Shown piece by piece: positions 12,716-20,699 of a DNA stretch of 64,000 nucleotides. The notes under the pieces were generated by a model. That model was not told the DNA's origin, did no database searches, and saw only the letters and a list, made by a program, of their open reading frames with translations. Origin of the DNA: SAR86 cluster bacterium SAR86B (GTDB lineage: Bacteria; Pseudomonadota; Gammaproteobacteria; Magnimaribacterales; D2472); assembly GCA_905181955.1 (NCBI GenBank), contig CAJJAC010000008.1, positions 1-64,000 on the forward strand, written 5' to 3'. Every line of letters starts with the position of its first letter. The stretch's first letter is position 1. The position numbers and the translations under genes were made by a program.

Positions 12716-14570
12716 CTAAAGTTTCAAGTTCTGCTTTTTTTATATATACCAGTAGTAAATTTATAGCTGCCGGCGTTACGCCTTCTATTTTTGATGCCGC
12801 CCCAACTGTTGTTGGTTGTGTTTTGTTTAGTTTTTCCTTTACCTCGTTAGAGAGTCCTGATATTGATGTGTATGGAAAGTTCTTTGGAATGTCTTTTAGG
12901 TTAAGTTTTTTGTTTTTAAGGACTTCTCTTTTTTGCTTTTCTATATAGCCGCTATACTTTATCTCTACCATGGCCCTATCTAAAAAAAGAAGGTTTTCTG
13001 GGCCTGTGTCTGATATCTCTATAATGTTTTCTCTGGAAATGTCTGTTCTTTTTAAAATTGTTTCTATGCTTGCCTTTTCCTTTAAGTCAATTTTTTTGCC
13101 GCTTGAGTCAATAAAGCTTTTTACTTTTCTTTTTATAATACTGTTTTCTAAGAAGGTGTTGTATGCATTCTCTTTTTTCTCAAAGCTGTTGATTCTTTTT
13201 TCAGACACGAGGTCTGCTTTTTTTGCAATAATTAAAAGCCTTTGTTCGGCGTTATCTTGACCAAGCATCAGCCTGTGTTCAGCTCGGCTTGTAAACATTC
13301 GGTAGGGCTCAGTTACACCATGTGTAGTAAGGTCGTTAATAAGAACGCCTATATAAGCCTCGCTTCTCTCTAATATTAGGCTCTCTTTGTTTTTAATTTT
13401 GTTTGCGGCGTTGGCTCCCGCCATAAGCCCTTGTGCAGCAGCCTCCTCATAGCCTGTTGTGCCATTTATTTGCCCAGCTAGGTATAAATTTTTAAAAAAC
13501 TTTGTTTCCATGGTTGGGTTTAAGGATCTTGGGTCTACAAAATCATATTCAACCGCGTAACCGTATTCCTCTATCTGAGAATTCTCCATTCCAGCAATTG
13601 AGTATATAAAATCTTCTTGTGCTTGTTTGGGCAGGCTGGTTGAAATGCCGTTAGGGTATACCAGGTCTTTGTTTATGCCCTCGGGCTCAATAAATATTTG
13701 ATGGCTGTCTTTTCCTCCAAACTTAAAAACCTTGTCTTCAATAGAAGGGCAGTACCTGGGCCCTATGCCTGAGATGTTTCCGGAATACATCGCTGAAAGG
13801 TGAATGTTTTTCTTAATTATTTTGTGGGTGTTTTTGTTGGTTCTGGTTATATAGCAAGATAACTGCTTTTGGTGTTCTGTGGGGTGTTCTGATAAAGCCA
13901 TCCAGGGTGTTGGGGTTTCTCCTTTTTGCTCCTCCATTAGGCCAAGGTCTAGGCTAGACATTTTAATTCTTGCCGGTGTGCCTGTTTTCAGCCTGCCCAT
14001 TGGAAGGTTGAGGCTATATAGTTTTCTTGAAAGGGGTATTGCTGCGGACTCGCCGACTCTGCCGCCTTGAATTTTATCTTGGCCTGTATACATTATGCCG
14101 TTTAAAAATGTTCCTGTTGTTAGGATTGTTTTTTTACCCCTCACCTCTGTGTTGTCCGCCAAAAGAACTCCAAAAACACTTTCCTTGTTTGACAATAGGT
14201 CTATTACCTCGCCTTCTATGATTTCGATGTCTGTTAGTTTGAGTGTGTCTTGAATTGCTTTTTTATAAAGCTCTCTATCGCACTGAGCTCTTAGGGCTTG
14301 AACAGAGTTACCTTTTCTTGTGTTTAGGGTTCTATATTGAATTCCTGACATGTCCGTTGCTTGAGCCATTATTCCGCCCATGGCATCAACCTCCCTTACT
14401 AGGTGCGACTTGCCCAGCCCTCCTATCGCGGGATTACAAGACATTTGGCCAATGGTTTCGTATGAAAAAGACACAAGCGCGCAGCTTAGGCCGCTTCTGT
14501 AAACGGCGTGCGCAGCCTCCACCCCGGCATGGCCACCACCAACTACAACAACATCATATTCATTACTCAT
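12708..14570 (-). CDS. mnmG: tRNA uridine-34 carboxymethylaminomethyl synthase, MnmG subunit
   Basis: FAD enzyme that works with MnmE to make the cmnm5 modification at U34 of certain tRNAs. The FAD-binding N-terminus is YDVVVVGGGHAGVEAA. SCNPAIGGLGKSHLVREVDAMGG, GRVGESAA, GRLKTGTPARI (with the conserved Cys-free MnmG loop) and GQINGTTGYEEAAAQG are all family signatures. The C-terminal domain includes RMFTSRAEHRLMLGQDNA. At 620 residues the length is close to E. coli (629). Its coding strand is A/C-rich, in contrast to mnmE just upstream. Confidence 0.97.
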   Translation of the reverse strand: MSNEYDVVVVGGGHAGVEAAHAVYRSGLSCALVSFSYETIGQMSCNPAIGGLGKSHLVREVDAMGGIMAQATDMSGIQYRTLNTRKGNSVQALRAQCDRELYKKAIQDTLKLTDIEIIEGEVIDLLSNKESVFGVLLADNTEVRGKKTILTTGTFLNGIMYTGQDKIQGGRVGESAAIPLSRKLYSLNLPMGRLKTGTPARIKMSSLDLGLMEEQKGETPTPWMALSEHPTEHQKQLSCYITRTNKNTHKIIKKNIHLSAMYSGNISGIGPRYCPSIEDKVFKFGGKDSHQIFIEPEGINKDLVYPNGISTSLPKQAQEDFIYSIAGMENSQIEEYGYAVEYDFVDPRSLNPTMETKFFKNLYLAGQINGTTGYEEAAAQGLMAGANAANKIKNKESLILERSEAYIGVLINDLTTHGVTEPYRMFTSRAEHRLMLGQDNAEQRLLIIAKKADLVSEKRINSFEKKENAYNTFLENSIIKRKVKSFIDSSGKKIDLKEKASIETILKRTDISRENIIEISDTGPENLLFLDRAMVEIKYSGYIEKQKREVLKNKKLNLKDIPKNFPYTSISGLSNEVKEKLNKTQPTTVGAASKIEGVTPAAINLLLVYIKKAELETLDA

Positions 14571-14807
14571 AATCTTTATTTATTAACAATAAAAAATTTA
14601 TAACATAAGTATTATTATACTTATTGTTATTATTATTGGGTGTGGTTTTTTCTGTGCAAAACTCAAACCACCCCAAACCCCAAAAGGCCTAAGGGTTGTT
14701 TACAAACAACACTAAACCCTTTGGAAAAGCTATAAACAAGCTTTACAAAAACTGTTGACTAAAAAAACAGTATTTTTTAACAACAGCCTATACACATAAA
14801 AATAACA
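14571..14807. other. Hairpin-rich gap between mnmE and mnmG
   Basis: No coding frame is apparent. Four inverted repeats are present. 14605-14624 is ATAAGTAT with a 4-base loop. 14642-14671 is GTGGTTT with AAACCAC. 14691-14721 nests GTTGTT/AACAAC inside AAGGGTT/AACCCTT. 14751-14771 is ACTGTT with AACAGT. The plus strand changes from G/T-rich to A/C-rich within this gap. Two sequences one mismatch from TTATNCACA occur (14654-14662 on the minus strand and 14788-14796). The gap probably holds the mnmE terminator and the mnmG promoter; a role in origin function cannot be excluded. Confidence 0.45.
14745..14771 (-). terminator. Possible rho-independent terminator after mnmE
   Basis: On the minus strand ACTGTT (14771-14766), a 9-base T-rich loop and AACAGT (14756-14751) are followed by TTTTG. 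The stem is only six base pairs, and it starts 36 bases downstream of the mnmE stop. Further hairpins follow, so termination could also happen later in the gap. Confidence 0.35.
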
Positions 14808-16124
14808 CTATTTGCCTATACAAAAATCACTAAAAATATCTCCAAGAAGAGAGTCAGAAGTTTTAACCCCAACCACCTCATCAAAAGACGCCCTTGCAAA
14901 CCGCAGATCCTCCGCAGCCAACTCAACATCACTCCCGGACCTCAATTTAAACATAGCGGCCTCAAGAAAACCCAACCCCTCATCAAACAACTTAATATGA
15001 CGACTTCGAGCGAAATACTTTTGACCATCAGGCCCGGCATTCTCAGAAACTAAAGATATTTTATTCTTAAGCTCCGTTACACCATCTCCGTTTTTTGCAG
15101 AAACCAAAACATCAAACAAACCATCTTTATTAAAAACACCCAAATCAGACTTATTTAGGACAGATATAAAATTTTTACCACCAGCGAGTGCTTTTATTTT
15201 ATTAAGCTCTTTATCACACAAGGAATCAAAAACACCAACAACAACATCAACATCTTTTATGTGTGCAATTGTTAACTCTATTCCTTTGCCCTCTACAACA
15301 TCCTCAGTGCTTCTTATGCCGGCGCTATCAAGAACACCAAAGGAAGAGTTGTTATAAAAAACCTCAGACTCAATCAAATCCCTTGTTGTTCCCGGTATAT
15401 CAGACACCAGGGCTCGATCAGAACCCAACAACCTGTTAAACAATGAGGATTTTCCAGAATTGGGCGGACCAACAAACAAAACCATTTTCTTTAACTCACC
15501 CTCCCCAGCCAAGTAGCATTTATTTACAAACCCACCAAAGTCAGCACAAAGGCATGAAATATCATCTACAACACCACCCTCTTTTATAAAATCATAATCT
15601 TCATCAGAAAAATCTATTGACCCCTCAATAAACTTTCTAAGAGTATCAACCCTTTCCGAGAAGCTATAAAGTTCTTCAGAAAACCCCCCGCTTAAGGAGT
15701 TTAAGGAAACCTCTAAAACCTCTTTACTAGAGGCGTTGATAACATCCACAACACTCTCAGCCTCACTTAAAGATAGCTTATTATTTAAAAATGCACGCTT
15801 TGTAAACTCACCAGGGCCAGCCTCGTCAAAATCCAACTCTTTAAATAAATCAACCACAGACCCCATAACAGCAAGGCCGCCATGAGCGTATACCTCAAAA
15901 GAATCTTCGCCCGTATAACCAGAAGACCCTTTAAAAAAAACAACACCAACACTATCTATGACACCTGATTGAGAAATTAACGAACTGTGATAAAACCTTC
16001 TCGGCTCAATTGGAGGATTGCCAAAAATAGAACCAAGAACTTTTAAACAACCATCTCCAGAAACCCTAAAAACACAAAGGGCAGACTTAGAGGCGGGTGT
16101 TGCTAAGGCAAAAACAATAGACAA
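14808..16124 (-). CDS. mnmE: tRNA modification GTPase MnmE
   Basis: Partner GTPase of MnmG in U34 tRNA modification. The N-terminal folate-binding domain begins IVFALATPASKSALCVFRVSG and contains GEDSFEVYAHGG and GPGEFTKRAFLNNKLSLSEAES. The G domain has GPPNSGKSSLFNRLL (G1), DIPGTTRDLIE (G2), DSAGIR (G3) and NKSD (G4). The C-terminus FCIGK is the diagnostic catalytic-Cys motif. At 438 residues it is slightly short. The protein is unusually rich in Val, Gly, Ser and Asp, and its coding strand is strongly G/T-rich, unlike mnmG. yidC lies five bases upstream. Confidence 0.96.
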   Translation of the reverse strand: MSIVFALATPASKSALCVFRVSGDGCLKVLGSIFGNPPIEPRRFYHSSLISQSGVIDSVGVVFFKGSSGYTGEDSFEVYAHGGLAVMGSVVDLFKELDFDEAGPGEFTKRAFLNNKLSLSEAESVVDVINASSKEVLEVSLNSLSGGFSEELYSFSERVDTLRKFIEGSIDFSDEDYDFIKEGGVVDDISCLCADFGGFVNKCYLAGEGELKKMVLFVGPPNSGKSSLFNRLLGSDRALVSDIPGTTRDLIESEVFYNNSSFGVLDSAGIRSTEDVVEGKGIELTIAHIKDVDVVVGVFDSLCDKELNKIKALAGGKNFISVLNKSDLGVFNKDGLFDVLVSAKNGDGVTELKNKISLVSENAGPDGQKYFARSRHIKLFDEGLGFLEAAMFKLRSGSDVELAAEDLRFARASFDEVVGVKTSDSLLGDIFSDFCIGK

Positions 16125-16129
16125 AACAA

Positions 16130-17677
16130 TTACTCGGTTAGTTTAGCGCCAACAGTTTTGTAGATAAATACCTGTTGCAGATAAGTAACAAGGGCATTTG
16201 TTACTGAATACAAAACCAAACCAGAGGGAAGAAACACAAAGAAAATTGAAAACATTATTGGCATAAACTTCATAACAGCCATCTGTGTTGGGTCCGATCC
16301 AGGCATTGGCGGCGCCAGTTTCTGAGTCATAAACATAATAAAAGCCATCAGCATTGGCAGAATAAACAAAGGGTCTGGAGCTGACAAATCTTGTAACCAA
16401 AGACCAAGAGGGGCATGCCTAAGCTCAACGCTTTCACGCAGAGCAAAAAATAAAGCTATAAAAAACGGAAACTGAGGAAGCATTGGTAAGCAACCACCAA
16501 GAGGGTTTATGCCCTTTTTACCATAAAACGCCATTGTCTCAACCTGGGCCTTTTGAGGATCATTTTTATATCTATTCTTAATCTCAACAACATCATCCTG
16601 ATAGAGTCGCATTTTTGCTACAGACCTAAAGCCTTTAGCTGACAAAGGCCAAAAAATAGCTTTAATAATAAACGTCAATAGAATGATAGAAATCCCCCAG
16701 TTACCAACCAGGTCGTTTATTTTAGCAAGCAACCAAACCATTGGTTGAGCTAAAAACCAAAACCAACCCATGTCTATTGATAACTCAAGATCACTTACAC
16801 CCCTTTTGTTTGCTAAAACATCTCTCGTTTTGGGCCCTATAAAAACTCTGTGCTCAAAAGAATTAAGCATCTCAAAGCTCTCTATGTCCGGCTCAACAAA
16901 ATAACCCATTGAAAAAAGATCTGTGTCTGATTTTGGGTTAGCAAAGAAAGAGTAATCATACTTATCTGATCCCAGAATAGAGGCCATGAAATATTTTTGA
17001 ATAAAGGCAACCCAGCCACCACTTTGTCTATATACCTGAGATTCATCAAGGGATCGCAGTCTTGTGTTTTTATAAGGATCCTCTTTGGTATTAAACGCAA
17101 CACCTCTATAAGATGCATTTGTAAAAAAACCTGTAGGCATGTCAATTGGAAGAGCCTGATTTCTATATAATGCTATATAAGGCTTAAAAGAGGTACCTGA
17201 TAAATTTTCATCAAATATATTTATCTCATATGGAGTTTCAGACAAAGATATTGTTTTTCTAGCACCAACCTCTTTCGACTCAAGAATAATTTTATTAGTA
17301 TCTGAGGCAACAACCGTGTAAGGAAAAGGTGTATTTTTATTTAAGCCACTAAACCCACTTTTTAAGTAGTACTTTAATGCAGCCTCACCCGACGGAGATT
17401 TCTCACCAGAACCTAAAACCCTCACACCTCTTTGTGAGCCAGGGTAAACAGGGAACTCTTTGAGCCTTGATTCAACAATTAAACCATTTTTATTATTAAT
17501 ACTTAGTTTTAATAAATCATTTTCTAAAATAGATATATTACCAAGGCCATCTACCTCAAACTCAGCACGGGATTCTTCAACACCAACCTCTTTAGCTTTT
17601 TGAACCTGGCCCCATTGAAAAAACAAAACATAAGACAGCGACAGAACAATTGCCATGTAAATATATCTCGGGTTCAT
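16130..17677 (-). CDS. yidC: Membrane protein insertase YidC
   Basis: Inserts and folds inner-membrane proteins, including Fo subunits. The N-terminal anchor is YIYMAIVLSLSYVLFFQWGQ. A large periplasmic domain follows (about 60-315). The conserved C-terminal five-helix core contains GNWGISIILLTFIIKAIFWPL, a KMRLYQDDVVEIKNRYKNDPQK cytoplasmic hairpin and GGCLPMLPQFPFFIALFFALRES. At 515 residues it is a normal Gram-negative YidC (E. coli 548). It lies 22 bases after rnpA; the yidD gene that usually separates them is absent. Confidence 0.96.
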   Translation of the reverse strand: MNPRYIYMAIVLSLSYVLFFQWGQVQKAKEVGVEESRAEFEVDGLGNISILENDLLKLSINNKNGLIVESRLKEFPVYPGSQRGVRVLGSGEKSPSGEAALKYYLKSGFSGLNKNTPFPYTVVASDTNKIILESKEVGARKTISLSETPYEINIFDENLSGTSFKPYIALYRNQALPIDMPTGFFTNASYRGVAFNTKEDPYKNTRLRSLDESQVYRQSGGWVAFIQKYFMASILGSDKYDYSFFANPKSDTDLFSMGYFVEPDIESFEMLNSFEHRVFIGPKTRDVLANKRGVSDLELSIDMGWFWFLAQPMVWLLAKINDLVGNWGISIILLTFIIKAIFWPLSAKGFRSVAKMRLYQDDVVEIKNRYKNDPQKAQVETMAFYGKKGINPLGGCLPMLPQFPFFIALFFALRESVELRHAPLGLWLQDLSAPDPLFILPMLMAFIMFMTQKLAPPMPGSDPTQMAVMKFMPIMFSIFFVFLPSGLVLYSVTNALVTYLQQVFIYKTVGAKLTE

Positions 17678-17699
17678 ATCAGCCTTATTTTTTTTTGTA

Positions 17700-17978
17700 T
17701 CATAATTTTACAGCTTTACATATCTCAAAAGAAGCTTCTTGATAACTTAATAATAAAAAAGGTTTAAAAACCATAATTACAAAAAGCTCATCATTTTTAT
17801 TTAAATCATTTAAATGAAAAATGCTTTTAATCTGTCGTTTAATTTTATTTCTAGTAACAGCAAGCTTAAAATTTTTTTTTGGTGTAGCTATTCTTAGTTC
17901 AGATTGACTAGAGGGAACTTGAAAAATTTTAAGATTTTTAGATACAAATACTGGCTTTGGAAGCCTTTGAAGAGCCAA
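17700..17978 (-). CDS. rnpA: Ribonuclease P protein component (short, divergent)
   Basis: Protein cofactor of RNase P, which trims tRNA 5' ends. The core LRIATPKKNFKLAVTRNKIKRQIK carries the RNR-type RNA-binding motif (here TRNKIKR). At 92 residues it is shorter than the usual 110-130: the N-terminal RL..F segment and the C-terminal tail are reduced. The start is TTG at 17978, five bases after the rpmH stop. Identity rests on the motif plus its position between rpmH and yidC. Confidence 0.85.
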   Translation of the reverse strand: MALQRLPKPVFVSKNLKIFQVPSSQSELRIATPKKNFKLAVTRNKIKRQIKSIFHLNDLNKNDELFVIMVFKPFLLLSYQEASFEICKAVKL

Positions 17979-17983
17979 TTTAT

Positions 17984-18118
17984 TTAAGCAGAAAGAACCT
18001 TTCTACCCTTTTTTCTTCTATTAGAAAGTACAGCCCTGCCTGCTTTTGTAGCCATGCGAGCTCTAAAGCCATGAGTTCTGCTTCTTTTAAGTGTGCTAGG
18101 TTGAAATGTTCTTTTCAT
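17984..18118 (-). CDS. rpmH: 50S ribosomal protein L34
   Basis: A 44-residue basic protein of the large ribosomal subunit. Translation from the ATG at 18118 gives [20 protein letters not shown] at the N-terminus and ends [12 protein letters not shown], which is L34 over its whole length. AGGACG-type sequence precedes the start. It is the first gene of the rpmH-rnpA-yidC-mnmE unit and lies head-to-head with dnaA, the classical arrangement at the chromosome origin. Confidence 0.97.
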   Translation of the reverse strand: MKRTFQPSTLKRSRTHGFRARMATKAGRAVLSNRRKKGRKVLSA

Positions 18119-18297
18119 ATCCGTCCTGTTAAATTAGGTCGTGCATTATAGCGCAAAAATAAAAAAAACAACCCATTATCTTAATAAAGTGTTGATATTT
18201 ATTTATTAACAACTTATCCACAAGAAATACTAATACTTATCCTGTAGATATCTTGTTAATTTTTGTTAGACTATGAGGTCTATTTTAGGAGAATGAT
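18119..18297. other. oriC: Candidate chromosomal origin (oriC) between rpmH and dnaA
   Basis: The gap between divergent rpmH and dnaA holds a perfect DnaA box TTATCCACA at 18214-18222 and a weaker relative TTATCCTGT at 18237-18245. Beside them lies a very AT-rich stretch (18160-18212) that could serve as the unwinding element. In Pseudomonas the origin lies in this same gap. Plus-strand G and C counts in lines I tallied favour C on the mnmE side and G on the dnaA side, as expected for an origin. Only one consensus box is a weak set, so confidence is moderate. The dnaA promoter must also lie here. Confidence 0.5.
18145..18171 (-). promoter_or_regulatory. Promoter of rpmH
   Basis: A perfect -10 box TATAAT lies on the minus strand at 18150-18145, about 27 bases upstream of the rpmH start. 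The best -35 candidate is TTGTTT at 18171-18166, with a shorter than ideal 15-base spacer; GTTGTT with a 16-base spacer is an alternative. The -10 is convincing; the -35 is not settled. Confidence 0.45.
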
Positions 18298-19593
18298 TTG
18301 GAATTTTGGTCAAAATTTACAGAAAAGCTTGAAAACAAGCTTACACAAGAAGAGTTTAACACCTGGATTCGCCCCCTAAAAGGCAATTTAAATAAAGACA
18401 CTCTTGAAATAACAGCACCAAATGACTTTGTTTTAAACTATGTGGTTCAAAACCTATCAGACGAAATTAATCAAATTATTAGCAAAGAGCTAAAAAAGGA
18501 CATAAGTCTTGTTTATAAAACCATTGATAAAGAAACATTTGTTGATAAATATAGCTCCCCAAAGACAAAATCGGGCCCAAAACTAGTTAATCATTATGTT
18601 TTTGACAATTTTGTAGAGGGCAAGTCTAATCATGTTGCTTTAGCTGCAGCAAAACAAGTGGCCTCTAACCCAAGTGGCGACTATAACCCGCTATTTATAT
18701 ATGGAGGGGTTGGTTTGGGTAAAACGCATTTAATGCATGCGGTTGGAAACCAAATTCTTAAAGAAAGTCCTGAAAAAAGAGTTGTTTATGTTCATTCAGA
18801 AAAATTTGTTTCTGATATGGTTAAAGCGCTCCAGCTGGGCGCAATGAACGAGTTTAAGTCATTTTATAGAAATGCAGACGCCCTTTTGATAGACGACATA
18901 CAGTTTTTCGCAGGCAAAGAGCAGTCCCAAGAAGAGTTTTTTCATACATTTAATGCATTACTAGATCAAGACAATCAAATGATTCTAACTTGTGACAAAT
19001 ACCCCAAAGAAATTGATGGGTTGGAGGACAGGTTAAAGTCAAGACTTGGATGGGGGCTTCCAGTGGTAATTGACCCTCCAGAGCTTGAAACAAGAGCAGC
19101 TGTGCTTCTGAAAAAAGCAAGTTTAATGGGTGTAGACCTGCCAAGTGATTGCGCTATTTATATTGCGCAAAGAATTAGATCAAACATTAGAGAGCTTGAA
19201 GGAGCCCTTAAGAGAGTTTCTGCCAATTCAAAATTCACAAATCAGCCGATAGATATTGCCTTGGTTAAAGATGCATTAAAAGATCTTTTTGTGATATCCG
19301 CTAAAATGGTAAGCATAGAAAATATTCAAAAAACCGTTTCCGAATATTACAACATCAAACTTTCTGATCTTTTATCAAAAAGAAGGAGTAGGTCCATAAC
19401 AAGACCAAGACAATTAGCCATGGCCTTAACCAAAGAATTAACAAATCACAGCCTGCCAGAAATAGGAGAAGCTTTTAACGGAAGAGACCACACCACAGTG
19501 CTCCACGCGTGTAAAAAAATTGCAGAACTTAGAAAGGAAGACCCTTCCCAGGAAGAGGATTATAGAAATTTAAACAGAGCATTAACAAACTAA
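18298..19593 (+). CDS. dnaA: Chromosomal replication initiator DnaA
   Basis: AAA+ protein that binds DnaA boxes and opens oriC. Domain I begins [23 protein letters not shown]. Domain II is short. Domain III has Walker [17 protein letters not shown], Walker [14 protein letters not shown] and sensor residues. Domain IV ends with the DNA-binding signature [14 protein letters not shown]. Length is 431, a little below the usual 450-470. The start is TTG at 18298, set by AGGAGAA six bases upstream; the out-of-frame ATG at 18293 is not used. dnaN follows after two bases. Confidence 0.97.
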   Translation: MEFWSKFTEKLENKLTQEEFNTWIRPLKGNLNKDTLEITAPNDFVLNYVVQNLSDEINQIISKELKKDISLVYKTIDKETFVDKYSSPKTKSGPKLVNHYVFDNFVEGKSNHVALAAAKQVASNPSGDYNPLFIYGGVGLGKTHLMHAVGNQILKESPEKRVVYVHSEKFVSDMVKALQLGAMNEFKSFYRNADALLIDDIQFFAGKEQSQEEFFHTFNALLDQDNQMILTCDKYPKEIDGLEDRLKSRLGWGLPVVIDPPELETRAAVLLKKASLMGVDLPSDCAIYIAQRIRSNIRELEGALKRVSANSKFTNQPIDIALVKDALKDLFVISAKMVSIENIQKTVSEYYNIKLSDLLSKRRSRSITRPRQLAMALTKELTNHSLPEIGEAFNGRDHTTVLHACKKIAELRKEDPSQEEDYRNLNRALTN

Positions 19594-19595
19594 TT

Positions 19596-20699
19596 ATGGA
19601 TTTTTACGTAAAAAAACAAGATATAGTAAAAGCCCTATCTTTAACGCTTGGGGTTGTTGAGAAAAGACAAACACTTCCCATTTTATCTAATGTATTAATC
19701 GAGGTAGATGAGGGCTCTATGCAGTTAACAGCAACAGACCTTGAATCACAAATCTCCACAAGCTCTGTGGTTTCTAACTTCATTAGTGGCGGCAAAACAA
19801 CAGCATCAGCAAAAAAATTAAGTGAGCTTTGCAGACTATTGCCAGATGATTCAGAAATCCATATATCTCTAGATGGAGATAAGTTAGTGATTGAATCTGG
19901 AACAGGTAAATACAACTTAAAAACTTTGCCAAGTGACGGCTTTCCTATTTTTGAAGAAGAGAGTGAGGGAGAGGCCATTCAAATAGACTCGAAGAAACTT
20001 AAATCATTAATCAATAAAACATCTTTTGCTATGGGCAATCAGGACTGGAGACATTACTTAAACGGCCTTTATATCACCGTTGAGGGCTCAAATATCCTTG
20101 CAGTAGCCTCTGATGCGCACAGACTAGCAATAGCATCAACAGATCTAGACGCAGTCTCGTCAAACAACACAAGTGGAATAATTCCCAGAAAATCAATTAA
20201 TGAAATAGCTAAGCTTGTTGGAGATGTAGAGGGTGTTGTGGAAGTTAACCTAAGCAATAGCTCTATAAAAACTAGTACGCCAAATGCCTCATTTGTTAGT
20301 AAGTTGATTGAAGGCAAATTCCCTGACTATGAACAGGTTATACCATCTGGAGATAGCTCAGTTTTAAAGGTTTCTACAAAAAAATTCTCTGAAGCTTTAA
20401 GCAGAGTTAGCGTACTCTCTAGTGATAAATATAGAGGCGTAAGAATGGTTACATCTAGCGAAGGCGTTATGATATCAGCCAATAATCCTGAGCAAGAAGA
20501 GGGCGAAGAGTTCTTTAATACAAATTATGAAGGCGAGAATCTAGATATAGCTTTTAACGTTAACTATTTTCAAGAAATATTATCGACGCTAGATGATGAT
20601 GAGTGTGAGATTCATTTCTTTGGTGCAGACAAGAGCTGCCTAATAACTCCTCCAAACAGCCAACATCTTAAATATGTTGTTATGCCTCTGCTTATATAG
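19596..20699 (+). CDS. dnaN: DNA polymerase III beta sliding clamp
   Basis: Ring-shaped processivity clamp. The 367-residue protein has the three-domain repeat. LPILSNVLIEVDEGSMQLTATDLE, FAMGNQDWRHYLNGLYI, VASDAHRLAIA, EGKFPDYEQVIP and the C-terminal HLKYVVMPLLI are family signatures. The last residues form the partner-binding pocket end. The stop codon overlaps the recF GTG start by one base, so dnaA-dnaN-recF form a coupled set. Confidence 0.97.
   Translation: MDFYVKKQDIVKALSLTLGVVEKRQTLPILSNVLIEVDEGSMQLTATDLESQISTSSVVSNFISGGKTTASAKKLSELCRLLPDDSEIHISLDGDKLVIESGTGKYNLKTLPSDGFPIFEEESEGEAIQIDSKKLKSLINKTSFAMGNQDWRHYLNGLYITVEGSNILAVASDAHRLAIASTDLDAVSSNNTSGIIPRKSINEIAKLVGDVEGVVEVNLSNSSIKTSTPNASFVSKLIEGKFPDYEQVIPSGDSSVLKVSTKKFSEALSRVSVLSSDKYRGVRMVTSSEGVMISANNPEQEEGEEFFNTNYEGENLDIAFNVNYFQEILSTLDDDECEIHFFGADKSCLITPPNSQHLKYVVMPLLI

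Noticed and set aside
12393..12719. A plus-strand 108-codon frame opposite rsmG
   Set aside because: Phe/Ser/Leu-rich shadow of an A-rich gene; rsmG on the other strand has clear SAM-binding motifs.
16143..16400. A minus-strand 85-codon frame inside yidC
   Set aside because: It overlaps the conserved C-terminal core of YidC in another frame and has no recognisable features.
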